Part shown: positions 1-5,861 of the stretch, in pieces | How the letters are laid out: each line of letters opens with the position of its first letter | Numbering within the stretch: the first letter of the stretch is position 1 | Source: Synergistaceae bacterium | Lineage (GTDB): Bacteria; Synergistota; Synergistia; Synergistales; Aminobacteriaceae | Direction of reading: 5' to 3' | Length of the DNA: 6,113 bases | NCBI GenBank assembly: GCA_017447325.1 | Contig: JAFSNU010000047.1 | Coordinates: forward strand, 1-6,113 | The notes under the pieces: generated by a model | The model's input: only the letters and a program-made list of their open reading frames with translations | Database searches by the model: none | What the model was told of the DNA's origin: nothing | Program-made: the position numbers and the translations under genes

Positions 1-894
1 GATTTAGAATTGCCTGAAGAAATTTTCCCGCCGTGCTTTGAAAGTTATGAAACAGCCGGCGAAGTCACGCAAGAGGCAGCGAGATTAACGGGTTTAAAGG
101 CCGGGACTCCGATCGTGTTCGGCGGCGGAGATACTTTGATGTCTGCTGTAGGCACCGGGACTGGAATTATTAAAAATTTCTGGGGTGTGAATATCGGCAC
201 GGGCTGCCAAGTTTTATGCGCGGCTAATCAGCCCTTGCATGACGCAGAGTTTAGAACTAACACGTTTTGTTATGTTAATAATAAAAATGAAAGACTTTGG
301 ACTTTAATGGGCGCAAATTTATGCGGCGGCGCGGCCATGCGCTGGCTTGCCTCGCATATTTTAAATAATATAAAATTCGAGGAGCTTGACAGACTTGCTG
401 CTCAAGCTGAACCCGGGAGCGACGGCGTTATGTTTCTTCCGTTCTTAAACGGCTCGAGAAATAATCCGGATATGCGCGGAGTTTTCTCCGGCCTGTCGCT
501 TCATCATGACAGGTCGCACTTAGCGCGGGCCATACTCGAGGGCGTTATCTTCAGCCTTAAAGATTCGTATAATTTATTGAAAGACATAGCGGGCTATGAG
601 CCTGAATATATTGTCGCATCGGGCGGCGGGGCAAGTTCTGAGCTTGCGCTGCAGATCGAGGCAAATGTTTTTAATAAGCCGATTTACACGACGAAAGAGC
701 CGGAAGAAGCCTGCACAGGAGCGGCGATAACGGCGGCTGTCGGCGCGGGATTTTTTGACTCGTTCGACGAGGCTTGCAACGCGGCAATTAAATTTAATGA
801 TAAAATTATTGAACCTGACGCGAAGCTCACGGAGTTTTATAATGCGAGATTTGAAGTTTATAAAGATTTATTAGCAAAAAATTTTGAAGTTTAA
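1..894 (+). CDS. xylB: Xylulokinase-type FGGY carbohydrate kinase, 5'-truncated by the window edge
   Basis: The reading frame is open from base 1, so the N-terminal part lies outside the window; 297 residues are visible, against about 490-500 for a full FGGY kinase. These cytoplasmic enzymes phosphorylate sugars with ATP; xylulokinase makes D-xylulose 5-phosphate for the pentose phosphate pathway. What is visible is the end of the first ribonuclease-H-like domain and the whole second one. The GGGD motif near residue 44 carries the family's catalytic Asp. It is followed by an AVGTG segment, an NIGTG nucleotide-phosphate loop, LEGVIFSLKD, and a late ASGGGASS adenosine-site glycine motif. The order and spacing fit XylB better than glycerol kinase. 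One oddity is that the FLPFLNGSR loop lacks the usual ERTPH-type residues and is shorter, so the exact sugar is uncertain. The TTG at base 10 is an internal codon, not the true start. The stop lies 36 nt before the next gene, with no clear terminator. Confidence 0.8.
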   Translation, partial: DLELPEEIFPPCFESYETAGEVTQEAARLTGLKAGTPIVFGGGDTLMSAVGTGTGIIKNFWGVNIGTGCQVLCAANQPLHDAEFRTNTFCYVNNKNERLWTLMGANLCGGAAMRWLASHILNNIKFEELDRLAAQAEPGSDGVMFLPFLNGSRNNPDMRGVFSGLSLHHDRSHLARAILEGVIFSLKDSYNLLKDIAGYEPEYIVASGGGASSELALQIEANVFNKPIYTTKEPEEACTGAAITAAVGAGFFDSFDEACNAAIKFNDKIIEPDAKLTEFYNARFEVYKDLLAKNFEV

Positions 895-917
895 AATTTT
901 TTAAATTTTTAAAAATT

Positions 918-922
918 AGGAG
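918..922 (+). promoter_or_regulatory. Ribosome binding site that fixes the TTG start of mgtE
   Basis: AGGAG sits 8 nt before the TTG at 931. An ATG at 924 is closer but lies in another frame and reaches a stop after 11 codons. The Shine-Dalgarno sequence therefore supports the TTG start. The 18 bases before it are almost pure A/T and include a perfect 14-bp palindrome (904-917). Confidence 0.75.
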
Positions 923-930
923 TATGTTAA

Positions 931-2286
931 TTGACAGAGCATATCGAGACTTTAGTTGAAATAATAACGGACTTTATACGAGGCAAAAAGATAAAAGAGC
1001 TGCAGGACTTCGCGGCTGATATAAACTCGGCTGATATTGCGGACATAATGCAGGAGCTCGACAGCGAGCAGCGCGTTGTTTTATTCAAAGCCTTGCCTAA
1101 AGATTTAGCGGCTGACGTATTTTCGTACTTGACGCCGGAGCTTACGGAAGAGCTTGTGTCGTCGCTGTCTGATCCTGAACTCGGCGTGATAGTTGACGAA
1201 TTATTTTTGGACGACGCGGCGGACATGGTTGAAGAGCTGCCGGCGGACGTTGTGCGCAGAATTTTAAAGAACGCGAGTTTTGAAACGCGCAGCGGTATCA
1301 ATCAGCTCTTGCAGTATCAAGAGGACTCAGCCGGAAGCATAATGACGACTGAGTATATAGATTTAAGCGCGGACATGACGGTCGAAGAATCTTTTAAGCA
1401 TATACGCGAAGTCGGAATGGACAAAGAGACTATTTATACTTGTTATGTAGTAGATAATAAAGAGACTTTGATCGGCGTCGTGACTGTAAAGACTTTATTA
1501 TTATCTAAATATGCTGACAAGATCGGCGATATTATGAGCAGCGCGAATATAATTTCAGTCTCGACCAACGACGATAGAGAACACGTTGCCGAGATGTTTC
1601 AAAAATATGACTTCATGGCCTTGCCTATAGTTGACTCTGAAAATCATTTAGTCGGAATAGTGACGGTTGACGACGCAATGGAAGTTTTGGAAGAGGAGAA
1701 CACGGAGGACTTCCAGAAAATGGCGGCCATGCTGCCTATCGACGAGCCTTATTTAAACACGAGCGTTCTTGAGCTTGCAAAGAAGCGCGTTCTGTGGCTG
1801 ATGGTCTTGATGATCTCGGCGACTTTGTCGGGATATATTTTGACGCATTATCAGTCAGTGTTCGCGGCAATGCCGGCCTTAATCGCAGCTATACCCATGC
1901 TTATGGACACGGGCGGCAACGCCGGCTCTCAGTCTTCTACGTTAATAATACGCGGAATGGCGGTCGGCGAACTGAAAGTAACGGACGTTTTGAAAGTTTT
2001 ATTTAAAGAATTAAGAGTGAGCTTGTTAGTCGGCGGGACGCTGGCGGTTGTCAACGCGCTTTATAAATATATATTAAGCGGCGATTTATTATTATCTATA
2101 ACTTTAGGCTTGAGTTTATTTGCTACTGTAATATTTGCGCAGACGATCGGCGGAATGCTGCCGATATTAGCAAAATCTTTAAAGCTTGACCCGGCGCTCA
2201 TGGCCTCGCCTATCGTAACGACAATCGTTGACGCTGGAAGTTTAACGTTTTATTTTGCGATCGCAAAGGCAGTAATGCAGCTTTAA
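931..2286 (+). CDS. mgtE: Magnesium transporter MgtE
   Basis: Inner-membrane Mg2+ channel of the MgtE/SLC41 family, gated by cytosolic Mg2+. All the expected parts are present in 451 residues, the usual length. There is an acidic helical MgtE_N superhelix (about 1-130), a pair of CBS domains (about 136-195 and 200-260), a plug-helix region, and five predicted membrane helices from about residue 285 to the end. The pore signature PMLMDTGGNAGSQSST begins at residue 322. The second signature, LDPALMASPIVTTIVDAG, ends with Asp434, which corresponds to the pore Mg2+-binding Asp of characterised MgtE. Translation starts at TTG 931 behind AGGAG at 918-922. The 36-nt upstream gap is too short for an M-box riboswitch, so no Mg2+-responsive leader is visible here. 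The stop codon sits inside a possible TTAAT target duplication of the palindromic element that follows. Identification is secure. Confidence 0.96.
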   Translation: MTEHIETLVEIITDFIRGKKIKELQDFAADINSADIADIMQELDSEQRVVLFKALPKDLAADVFSYLTPELTEELVSSLSDPELGVIVDELFLDDAADMVEELPADVVRRILKNASFETRSGINQLLQYQEDSAGSIMTTEYIDLSADMTVEESFKHIREVGMDKETIYTCYVVDNKETLIGVVTVKTLLLSKYADKIGDIMSSANIISVSTNDDREHVAEMFQKYDFMALPIVDSENHLVGIVTVDDAMEVLEEENTEDFQKMAAMLPIDEPYLNTSVLELAKKRVLWLMVLMISATLSGYILTHYQSVFAAMPALIAAIPMLMDTGGNAGSQSSTLIIRGMAVGELKVTDVLKVLFKELRVSLLVGGTLAVVNALYKYILSGDLLLSITLGLSLFATVIFAQTIGGMLPILAKSLKLDPALMASPIVTTIVDAGSLTFYFAIAKAVMQL

Positions 2287-2295
2287 TGCTCGTCG

Positions 2296-2356
2296 CCTCT
2301 GTAATTGGAAGATTAAAGTCTCCCCTGTAATGGGAGATGTCAGGAACTGACAGAGG
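2296..2356. repeat. Compact palindromic (REP/MITE-like) element with nested hairpins
   Basis: The gap between mgtE and the next gene folds strongly. The outer arms CCTCTGT (2296-2302) and ACAGAGG (2350-2356) are perfect inverted repeats. Inside lie a 6-bp stem TCTCCC/GGGAGA (2319-2324 with 2332-2337, 7-nt loop) and, directly next to it, TGTCAG/CTGACA (2338-2343 with 2347-2352, GAA loop). The second hairpin and the outer stem compete for bases 2350-2352. TTAAT occurs at 2283-2287 and again at 2361-2365, which could be a target-site duplication around a 73-bp insert. No open reading frame lies within it and no T-run follows, so it is not a typical intrinsic terminator. From memory, its layout resembles dispersed hairpin repeats of gut anaerobe genomes. 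That is an impression, not a database result. Confidence 0.6.
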
Positions 2357-2370
2357 GGTGTTAATTATTT

Positions 2371-2919
2371 ATGAATAAAATTATGACTATGCTGTTAGGT
2401 CTCGCGGCGGCGGCTTTCATGCTTTACTTTCCGTACTTCTGGGTTCGCGCGTCGGGACAAAGCGAAAAGGATTTCGGGCTGTTAAAGCCTGACGATAAAT
2501 ATAAATCTTTTATTGCCGTGTGCGCTGCGCTTGCAATAACTTTAGTGCCTTTAACTATAATATCTTATTTATGGCCTGATGACTTAGGCGGACCCGGGCC
2601 TTATCACAGAGAATTTTGGAACGCGCTTGATTTATTAGGCGGAGGAATAGCGGCGGCGATTATCGAAGAGACGTTTTTTCGCGGCTGGCTTCAGACTTTA
2701 ATAGTTCGCAAGGCCGGAGTAATCTGGGGAATTTTAATAACGAGCTTATTATTCGGAGCAAGTCACTTGATAGTGATGACGGGCTGGCTGAGATTTGCGA
2801 CGTTCGGCCCGGGAATTATAATGGGAATATTGCGGCACTATACCGGATCTATTTATCCGGCGATGATTTATCATGCCCTGTGCAATATCTGGGCGGTCTG
2901 GTATGCGCCGGTGCTTTAA
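2371..2919 (+). CDS. CPBP-family intramembrane glutamic protease (CAAX/Abi type, possibly a C-terminal sorting protease)
   Basis: A 182-residue polytopic membrane protein with the three motifs of the CPBP (Rce1/Abi) family. These are EETFFR at residues 99-104 (catalytic Glu pair and Arg), FGASH at 128-132 (His132) and HALCN at 168-172 (His168, Asn172). Hydrophobic segments lie at about 5-26, 47-68, 88-98, 115-130, 143-155 and 163-180. Such proteases cut substrates within the membrane. The protein is short for the family and has little beyond the catalytic core. The sequence EETFFRGWLQ is reminiscent of the myxosortase-like subset that processes C-terminal sorting tails, including a group I recall from Synergistota (MrtS). 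That subfamily assignment is inference. ATG 2371 is the first start. The only purine-rich stretch before it, GAGGGG at 2353-2358, is the right arm of the upstream palindromic element and lies 12 nt away. ATG 2383 and 2389 are possible alternatives. Confidence 0.85.
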   Translation: MNKIMTMLLGLAAAAFMLYFPYFWVRASGQSEKDFGLLKPDDKYKSFIAVCAALAITLVPLTIISYLWPDDLGGPGPYHREFWNALDLLGGGIAAAIIEETFFRGWLQTLIVRKAGVIWGILITSLLFGASHLIVMTGWLRFATFGPGIIMGILRHYTGSIYPAMIYHALCNIWAVWYAPVL

Positions 2920-2961
2920 GTTTACTGCGTCTCGCGGCGGCTGCGCTATAATAAAATTAAA

Positions 2962-2992
2962 TTAAAACAAGTTTAGTGTCAGTGCTTATAAT
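2962..2992 (+). promoter_or_regulatory. Candidate promoter for the fliS operon
   Basis: A perfect TATAAT lies at 2987-2992 in the 155-bp gap before fliS, about 80 nt from the start codon. The upstream element is poor: TTAAAA at 2962-2967, with a 19-nt spacer. A second TATAAT is at 2947-2952, also without a good -35 box. A weak sigma-28-like alternative is TAAT at 2994-2997 with CCGACAAT at 3013-3020. The gap is A/T-rich, so chance matches are likely. Confidence 0.3.
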
Positions 2993-3074
2993 TTAATTTT
3001 GGATTTTTATATCCGACAATAGAAATGAAGAAGTTAAAATAAAATTCGCAGGCAACGGGAGGAAGTTTTTACTC

Positions 3075-3716
3075 ATGGAAAATAGAAATAATGCGCAGGT
3101 TAAGTATCAGGAGACACAAATTTCAACGGCGACGAAAGAGCAGCTTTTGCTTATCACTTACGATATTGGAATTAAGGCGTGCCGCACGGCTGAAGCTGCG
3201 TTAAGCGGCGACGAGGCCAAGCGTGACTTCGGACTTGCGAACCGCGAGATAATCCGCGCTCAGGAAGTAGTCCGCGAGCTTATGGTCACGTTAAACACTG
3301 ACAAGGGCGGCGACATGGCCAAGAGTTTAGTTCAGCTTTATGATTACATGTATCAGCTCTTGGTCGATGCGAACATAAAGAAAGAGCCTGAAAATATCGT
3401 GACAGTCCGGGGAATGCTTGAGGAGTTAAAGTCGACTTGGGAAGGCGCGCTTGTGCAGTTATTAAAAGAGTATCAGGCCGCGCATCCTGAAGACGCAGAT
3501 TTAAAGACGGCTTTATCTGACATCGGAGAGAAGCCGGAGGCCGCAGCAGCTCAAGCTCAGCCGCAGGTCGCAACTCAGACTTTAAAGCAGCCTGTGCAGC
3601 AGCCGGCAGCAGCGTCGTCACCTTATGCTAATATGCCGAAAGCGCAGCCGAAAATTATTTCACAGCCGCAGCAGCAGAAGCAGCCGCAAAAGGCCGGGTT
3701 CACGCTTGCGTTCTAA
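3075..3716 (+). CDS. fliS: Flagellar export chaperone FliS with a long Gln/Pro/Ala-rich tail
   Basis: FliS is the cytoplasmic chaperone that binds the C-terminal helix of flagellin, stops premature polymerisation and hands it to the export gate. Residues 1-130 show the four-helix FliS domain. It begins with the typical YQETQISTATKEQLLLITYD at 11-30, followed by the amphipathic helix around NREIIRAQEVVRELMVTL and the YDYMYQLLVDAN helix. FliS proteins are usually 120-150 residues; this one has 213. From about residue 152 to the end there is a low-complexity tail rich in Gln, Ala and Pro, ending in GFTLAF, probably disordered. ATG 3075 follows GGGAGG at 3057-3062 with a rather long 12-nt spacing. 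The gene heads a tight operon and its last 11 bases overlap the likely start of the FlgN-like gene, which suggests translational coupling. Confidence 0.9.
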   Translation: MENRNNAQVKYQETQISTATKEQLLLITYDIGIKACRTAEAALSGDEAKRDFGLANREIIRAQEVVRELMVTLNTDKGGDMAKSLVQLYDYMYQLLVDANIKKEPENIVTVRGMLEELKSTWEGALVQLLKEYQAAHPEDADLKTALSDIGEKPEAAAAQAQPQVATQTLKQPVQQPAAASSPYANMPKAQPKIISQPQQQKQPQKAGFTLAF

Positions 3717-4218
3717 TTCTAATAATATTTTAAATAATAATTTAAGCTTAAGCGCGAACGTTAAAGAATTATTAACGCGAGAGCTTAAGCTTTGCCAGAC
3801 TTTAAGGGCGATGATATCGAGGGAACTCGAGGCCATCGTCCTTGACGGCGATATGGACGCGCTGTTAAAAATTTTAAATCAGAAATCTGAAATTATTTCA
3901 GAGATGCAATTACTTGCCGACGCATGGCTTGATATTATTAATGACAATAATTTAGAGAATAATAATAATTTAAATAATAATTTTAATAATAGCGGCTTCG
4001 TCGCTGGAAAAATTTTAGCGATGTTCCCTGATAACGACGAGATTAAATTATTAATTGACCAGACCAAAACTATAGCCGACAGCATTATGAAAGCGGAAGA
4101 CCAGGCGCAGGCCGAGCTTGAAAAATACGCCGCAGGTCTCAGGTCGCAAATGGCATCGCGCGCTCACGGACGCAACGCCGCCGCCGCTTACTCGAAAATG
4201 GGAGGATCTATTATTTAA
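3706..4218 (+). CDS. flgN: FlgN-family flagellar export chaperone (probable TTG start)
   Basis: About 170 residues, mostly amphipathic helix. The N-terminal helix pair (NVKELLTRELKLCQTLRAM and LDALLK-type repeats ending LNQKSEIISEM) and the C-terminal AAYSKMGG (compare the family's aY-x-x-x-G ending) fit FlgN. FlgN is the cytoplasmic chaperone for hook-filament junction proteins FlgK and FlgL. FliT would be the other candidate beside fliS. The start is uncertain. ATG 3625 is in frame, but the extra 27 residues would be an Arg/Ser-rich out-of-frame reading of the FliS tail, so I prefer TTG 3706, which overlaps the fliS stop by 11 nt behind a weak AAAAGG. No ATG or GTG lies between 3706 and 3811. 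An insertion-like run at residues 79-95 has 12 Asn in 17 codons, all AAT, between helical segments. The stop lies 3 nt before the peptidase gene. Confidence 0.75.
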   Translation: MRSNSNNILNNNLSLSANVKELLTRELKLCQTLRAMISRELEAIVLDGDMDALLKILNQKSEIISEMQLLADAWLDIINDNNLENNNNLNNNFNNSGFVAGKILAMFPDNDEIKLLIDQTKTIADSIMKAEDQAQAELEKYAAGLRSQMASRAHGRNAAAAYSKMGGSII

Positions 4219-4221
4219 AAC

Positions 4222-5535
4222 ATGCTGCGCAGTTTATTAATAAAAATTAAAAACTTATCCCGCACTGATCTTTCGGCGCGGGTTTTATTATTTATATTTA
4301 TAATTTTATTTATATTAAATCCGCAAGCTCAGGCCGCGAGCTTTAACGCGCAGAATATTTTTGCAGAAAATTTAAATACAAGCTCAAGCCTTGCCAGTGA
4401 AAAAATTTTTGCCGCAAGCTTTAACGCAAATAATTTAAATAATTATGACGAGTTCTCGGCGCGTAAAAAATCTAAAGCTAAACGGCAAACTCGCAAATCT
4501 TCAAGCAAGCGCAATAATAATAAATTAACGAGCGAAGATATAAAAATTATTAACAGCATTGACGATAAAGAGCTGCGGCGCGAGGTCGCTATCGGGCGGC
4601 GGGCGTTAAAGCAGATTGAGGAGAGCTGGCCTCTGACGTCCGATCCGATCGTCGAGGCGAGGCTGACGATGATATTAAACCGGCTCGAGCCTCACATGAC
4701 GCGCAGGATTCCGTATGAAATAAGATTAATTAAAACTGACGTTAAAAACGCGTTTTGCCTGCCGGGCGGATTGATATTCTTCACGACGGGAATTTTAAAT
4801 TTATTAAAGACTGACGCCGAACTCGCGGCTGTCATGGCTCACGAGATGATACACGCCGACCGTAAGCACAGCCTGCGAATGGCCGCCGAGAGCAACAAAG
4901 TCACGCTTGGAGCTTTGGCTGTAATGCTGTTAAGTCAGGGCGCGGCAGTGCCGATTATTTTAGCTCAAGTCGCGCAGATCGCTATCATGAATTCTTACAC
5001 TATAGAGCTCGAGACAGAGGCCGACAGCTTAGGACTTGACGCGCTTATAGACTCGGGCTACCCGCCGGGCGGAATGGTGACTCTAATGGAAAAATTTTTA
5101 AACGAAGAGATGAAAGAGCCGATTCGCGAATACGGAATTTACATGAATCACCCAGAATCGCCCAAGCGTCTTGCGTCGGCCTTGAATAAATTAAATAGTT
5201 TAAATATTCCTGTTAATCGCAAACTGCCTTTGGGCTTGTTAAGAATTAATGTCAAAGAGCAGGGCGGCAAAGTAAATTTGTTAATCGACGGCGAAAATAT
5301 TTTCAGCGCGGACAATACGCCTGAGAATTTAGAGAGCTTTAATAATTTAAAAATTAATTTAGATAAACATTTGCAGCTTGAGCTCGCCCCGTACGATCTG
5401 CATACGGCTAATAACGCGCTGTATATAAGAAACTCTAAAATTTACACCGGCGACGACGCAGAAATTTTAAAGCAAAATTTATTATCTTGCATAGACAGAA
5501 CGAGGCGCAAGCACACGGCGAAATATTTTAAATAA
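4222..5535 (+). CDS. Secreted M48-family zinc metallopeptidase (BepA/YfgC-like core)
   Basis: 437 residues. A positively charged N-terminus, a hydrophobic stretch (about 20-32) and AQA at 36-38 form a signal peptide, so the mature enzyme acts in the periplasm or at the cell surface. A Ser/Asn/Lys-rich linker (about 39-105) leads into the peptidase domain (about 115-325). The zinc site is HEMIH at 207-211 (ligands His207 and His211, catalytic Glu208), with Glu266 of the ETEAD motif as third ligand. MNHPESPKRLAS near 308 is the conserved late M48 motif. The C-terminal 100 residues (from about 334) match nothing I recognise and are not TPR-like, unlike E. coli BepA. The substrate is unknown; BepA-type relatives handle outer-membrane protein quality control. 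ATG 4222 follows the flgN stop by 3 nt. Its Shine-Dalgarno GGAGG (4201-4205) lies inside flgN with a long 16-nt spacing. It is the last gene of the flagellar chaperone operon. Confidence 0.88.
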   Translation: MLRSLLIKIKNLSRTDLSARVLLFIFIILFILNPQAQAASFNAQNIFAENLNTSSSLASEKIFAASFNANNLNNYDEFSARKKSKAKRQTRKSSSKRNNNKLTSEDIKIINSIDDKELRREVAIGRRALKQIEESWPLTSDPIVEARLTMILNRLEPHMTRRIPYEIRLIKTDVKNAFCLPGGLIFFTTGILNLLKTDAELAAVMAHEMIHADRKHSLRMAAESNKVTLGALAVMLLSQGAAVPIILAQVAQIAIMNSYTIELETEADSLGLDALIDSGYPPGGMVTLMEKFLNEEMKEPIREYGIYMNHPESPKRLASALNKLNSLNIPVNRKLPLGLLRINVKEQGGKVNLLIDGENIFSADNTPENLESFNNLKINLDKHLQLELAPYDLHTANNALYIRNSKIYTGDDAEILKQNLLSCIDRTRRKHTAKYFK

Positions 5536-5541
5536 AATAAT

Positions 5542-5574
5542 AAGCGCTCTGCTTGAGATATAAGCAAAGCGCTT
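5542..5574 (+). terminator. Bidirectional intrinsic terminator between the fliS operon and the tRNA genes
   Basis: A 13-position stem pairs AAGCGCTCTGCTT (5542-5554) with 5562-5574, with one C/A mismatch (5549/5567) and a 7-nt loop GAGATAT. On the + strand it is followed by TAATTATTTT, ending the M48 transcript 6 nt after its stop codon. On the minus strand it is followed by ATTATTTTATTT, placing it about 17 nt past the tRNA-Arg 3' end. It probably stops transcription from both converging units. Confidence 0.85.
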
Positions 5575-5590
5575 TAATTATTTTCAAGAT

Positions 5591-5667
5591 TGGCGCGGTA
5601 GGTAGGATTCGAACCCGCGACCTAAGGCTCCGTAGGCCTTCGCTCTATCCAGCTGAGCTACTACCGC
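5591..5667 (-). tRNA. tRNA-Arg(ACG)
   Basis: The minus strand folds into a 77-nt cloverleaf. The acceptor stem is GCGGTAG/CTACCGC, with discriminator G and an encoded CCA (5591-5593). The D stem is GCTC/GAGC. The anticodon stem is AAGGC/GCCTT around loop CTACGGA, and the anticodon ACG is at 5631-5633. ACG is normally edited to ICG to read CGU, CGC and CGA. The T loop is TTCGAAT. The T stem GCGGG/CCTAC is imperfect: C50 faces A64 and G51 pairs with U63. It is the second gene of the minus-strand tRNA unit, 26 nt behind tRNA-Ser. Confidence 0.95.
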
Positions 5668-5693
5668 AATTTTTAAAAATTTGATTGAGTTTA

Positions 5694-5787
5694 TGGCGGT
5701 GAGTGAGAGATTCGAACTCTCGATAGAGGTTTTAGCCCCTATACTCACTTAGCAGGCGAGCGCCTTCAGCCTCTCGGCCAACTCACC
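5694..5787 (-). tRNA. tRNA-Ser(GCT)
   Basis: A 94-nt class II tRNA. The acceptor stem is GGTGAGT/ACTCACC with discriminator G and encoded CCA (5694-5696). A D arm with GCCGAG follows. The anticodon stem is CTCGC/GTGAG around loop CTGCTAA; the anticodon GCT at 5751-5753 reads AGC and AGU. The long variable arm is ATAGGGG/CCTCTAT with a CTAAAA loop, and the T stem GAGAG/CTCTC is perfect. The long arm and GCT anticodon identify serine. It is the promoter-proximal gene of the minus-strand unit. Confidence 0.96.
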
Positions 5788-5812
5788 GCATCATGCGCTC
5801 AAAACTTGATAC

Positions 5813-5841
5813 ATTATAACCGTTCAAAAAAAACTTGTCAA
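5813..5841 (-). promoter_or_regulatory. Consensus sigma-70 promoter for the tRNA-Ser/tRNA-Arg unit
   Basis: Read on the minus strand, TTGACA (5836-5841) and TATAAT (5813-5818) are separated by exactly 17 nt, a perfect match to the housekeeping consensus. Transcription would start near 5806, leaving a leader of about 19 nt before tRNA-Ser. Such strength fits stable-RNA genes. The -35 box falls in what looks like a degenerate outer unit of the neighbouring tandem array. The pair CGTTCAA (5821-5827) and TTGAACG (5862-5868) forms an inverted repeat around it. Confidence 0.9.
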
Positions 5842-5861
5842 ATATAAAATTTAAAAATTTA

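Noticed and set aside
895..930. Mg2+ riboswitch (M-box) upstream of mgtE
   Set aside because: Only 36 nt of A/T-rich sequence separate the genes, far too short for an M-box.
927..1301. Minus-strand open frame opposite mgtE
   Set aside because: Ser/Thr-rich shadow of the conserved MgtE N-terminal domain; no ribosome binding site and no family resemblance.
1794..2006. Plus-strand small frame inside mgtE
   Set aside because: Lies over the highly conserved MgtE pore region in another frame; composition is that of a shifted reading.
2296..2356. Intrinsic terminator of mgtE or a riboswitch for the protease gene
   Set aside because: Strong hairpins but no T-run after them, and I could not match the conserved bases of any known riboswitch class; a palindromic repeat element explains it better.
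3286..3621. Minus-strand open frame opposite fliS
   Set aside because: Shadow of the FliS coding sequence, with no start signals and a low-complexity product.
3879..4085. Minus-strand Leu-rich small frame opposite flgN, resembling a membrane peptide
   Set aside because: Its Leu/Lys runs are simply the complement of the AAT-rich segment; no ribosome binding site.
5591..5787. tRNA-associated integration (att) site
   Set aside because: No integrase gene and no duplicated tRNA 3' end in the window; the tRNA 3' ends face a shared terminator and a housekeeping operon.
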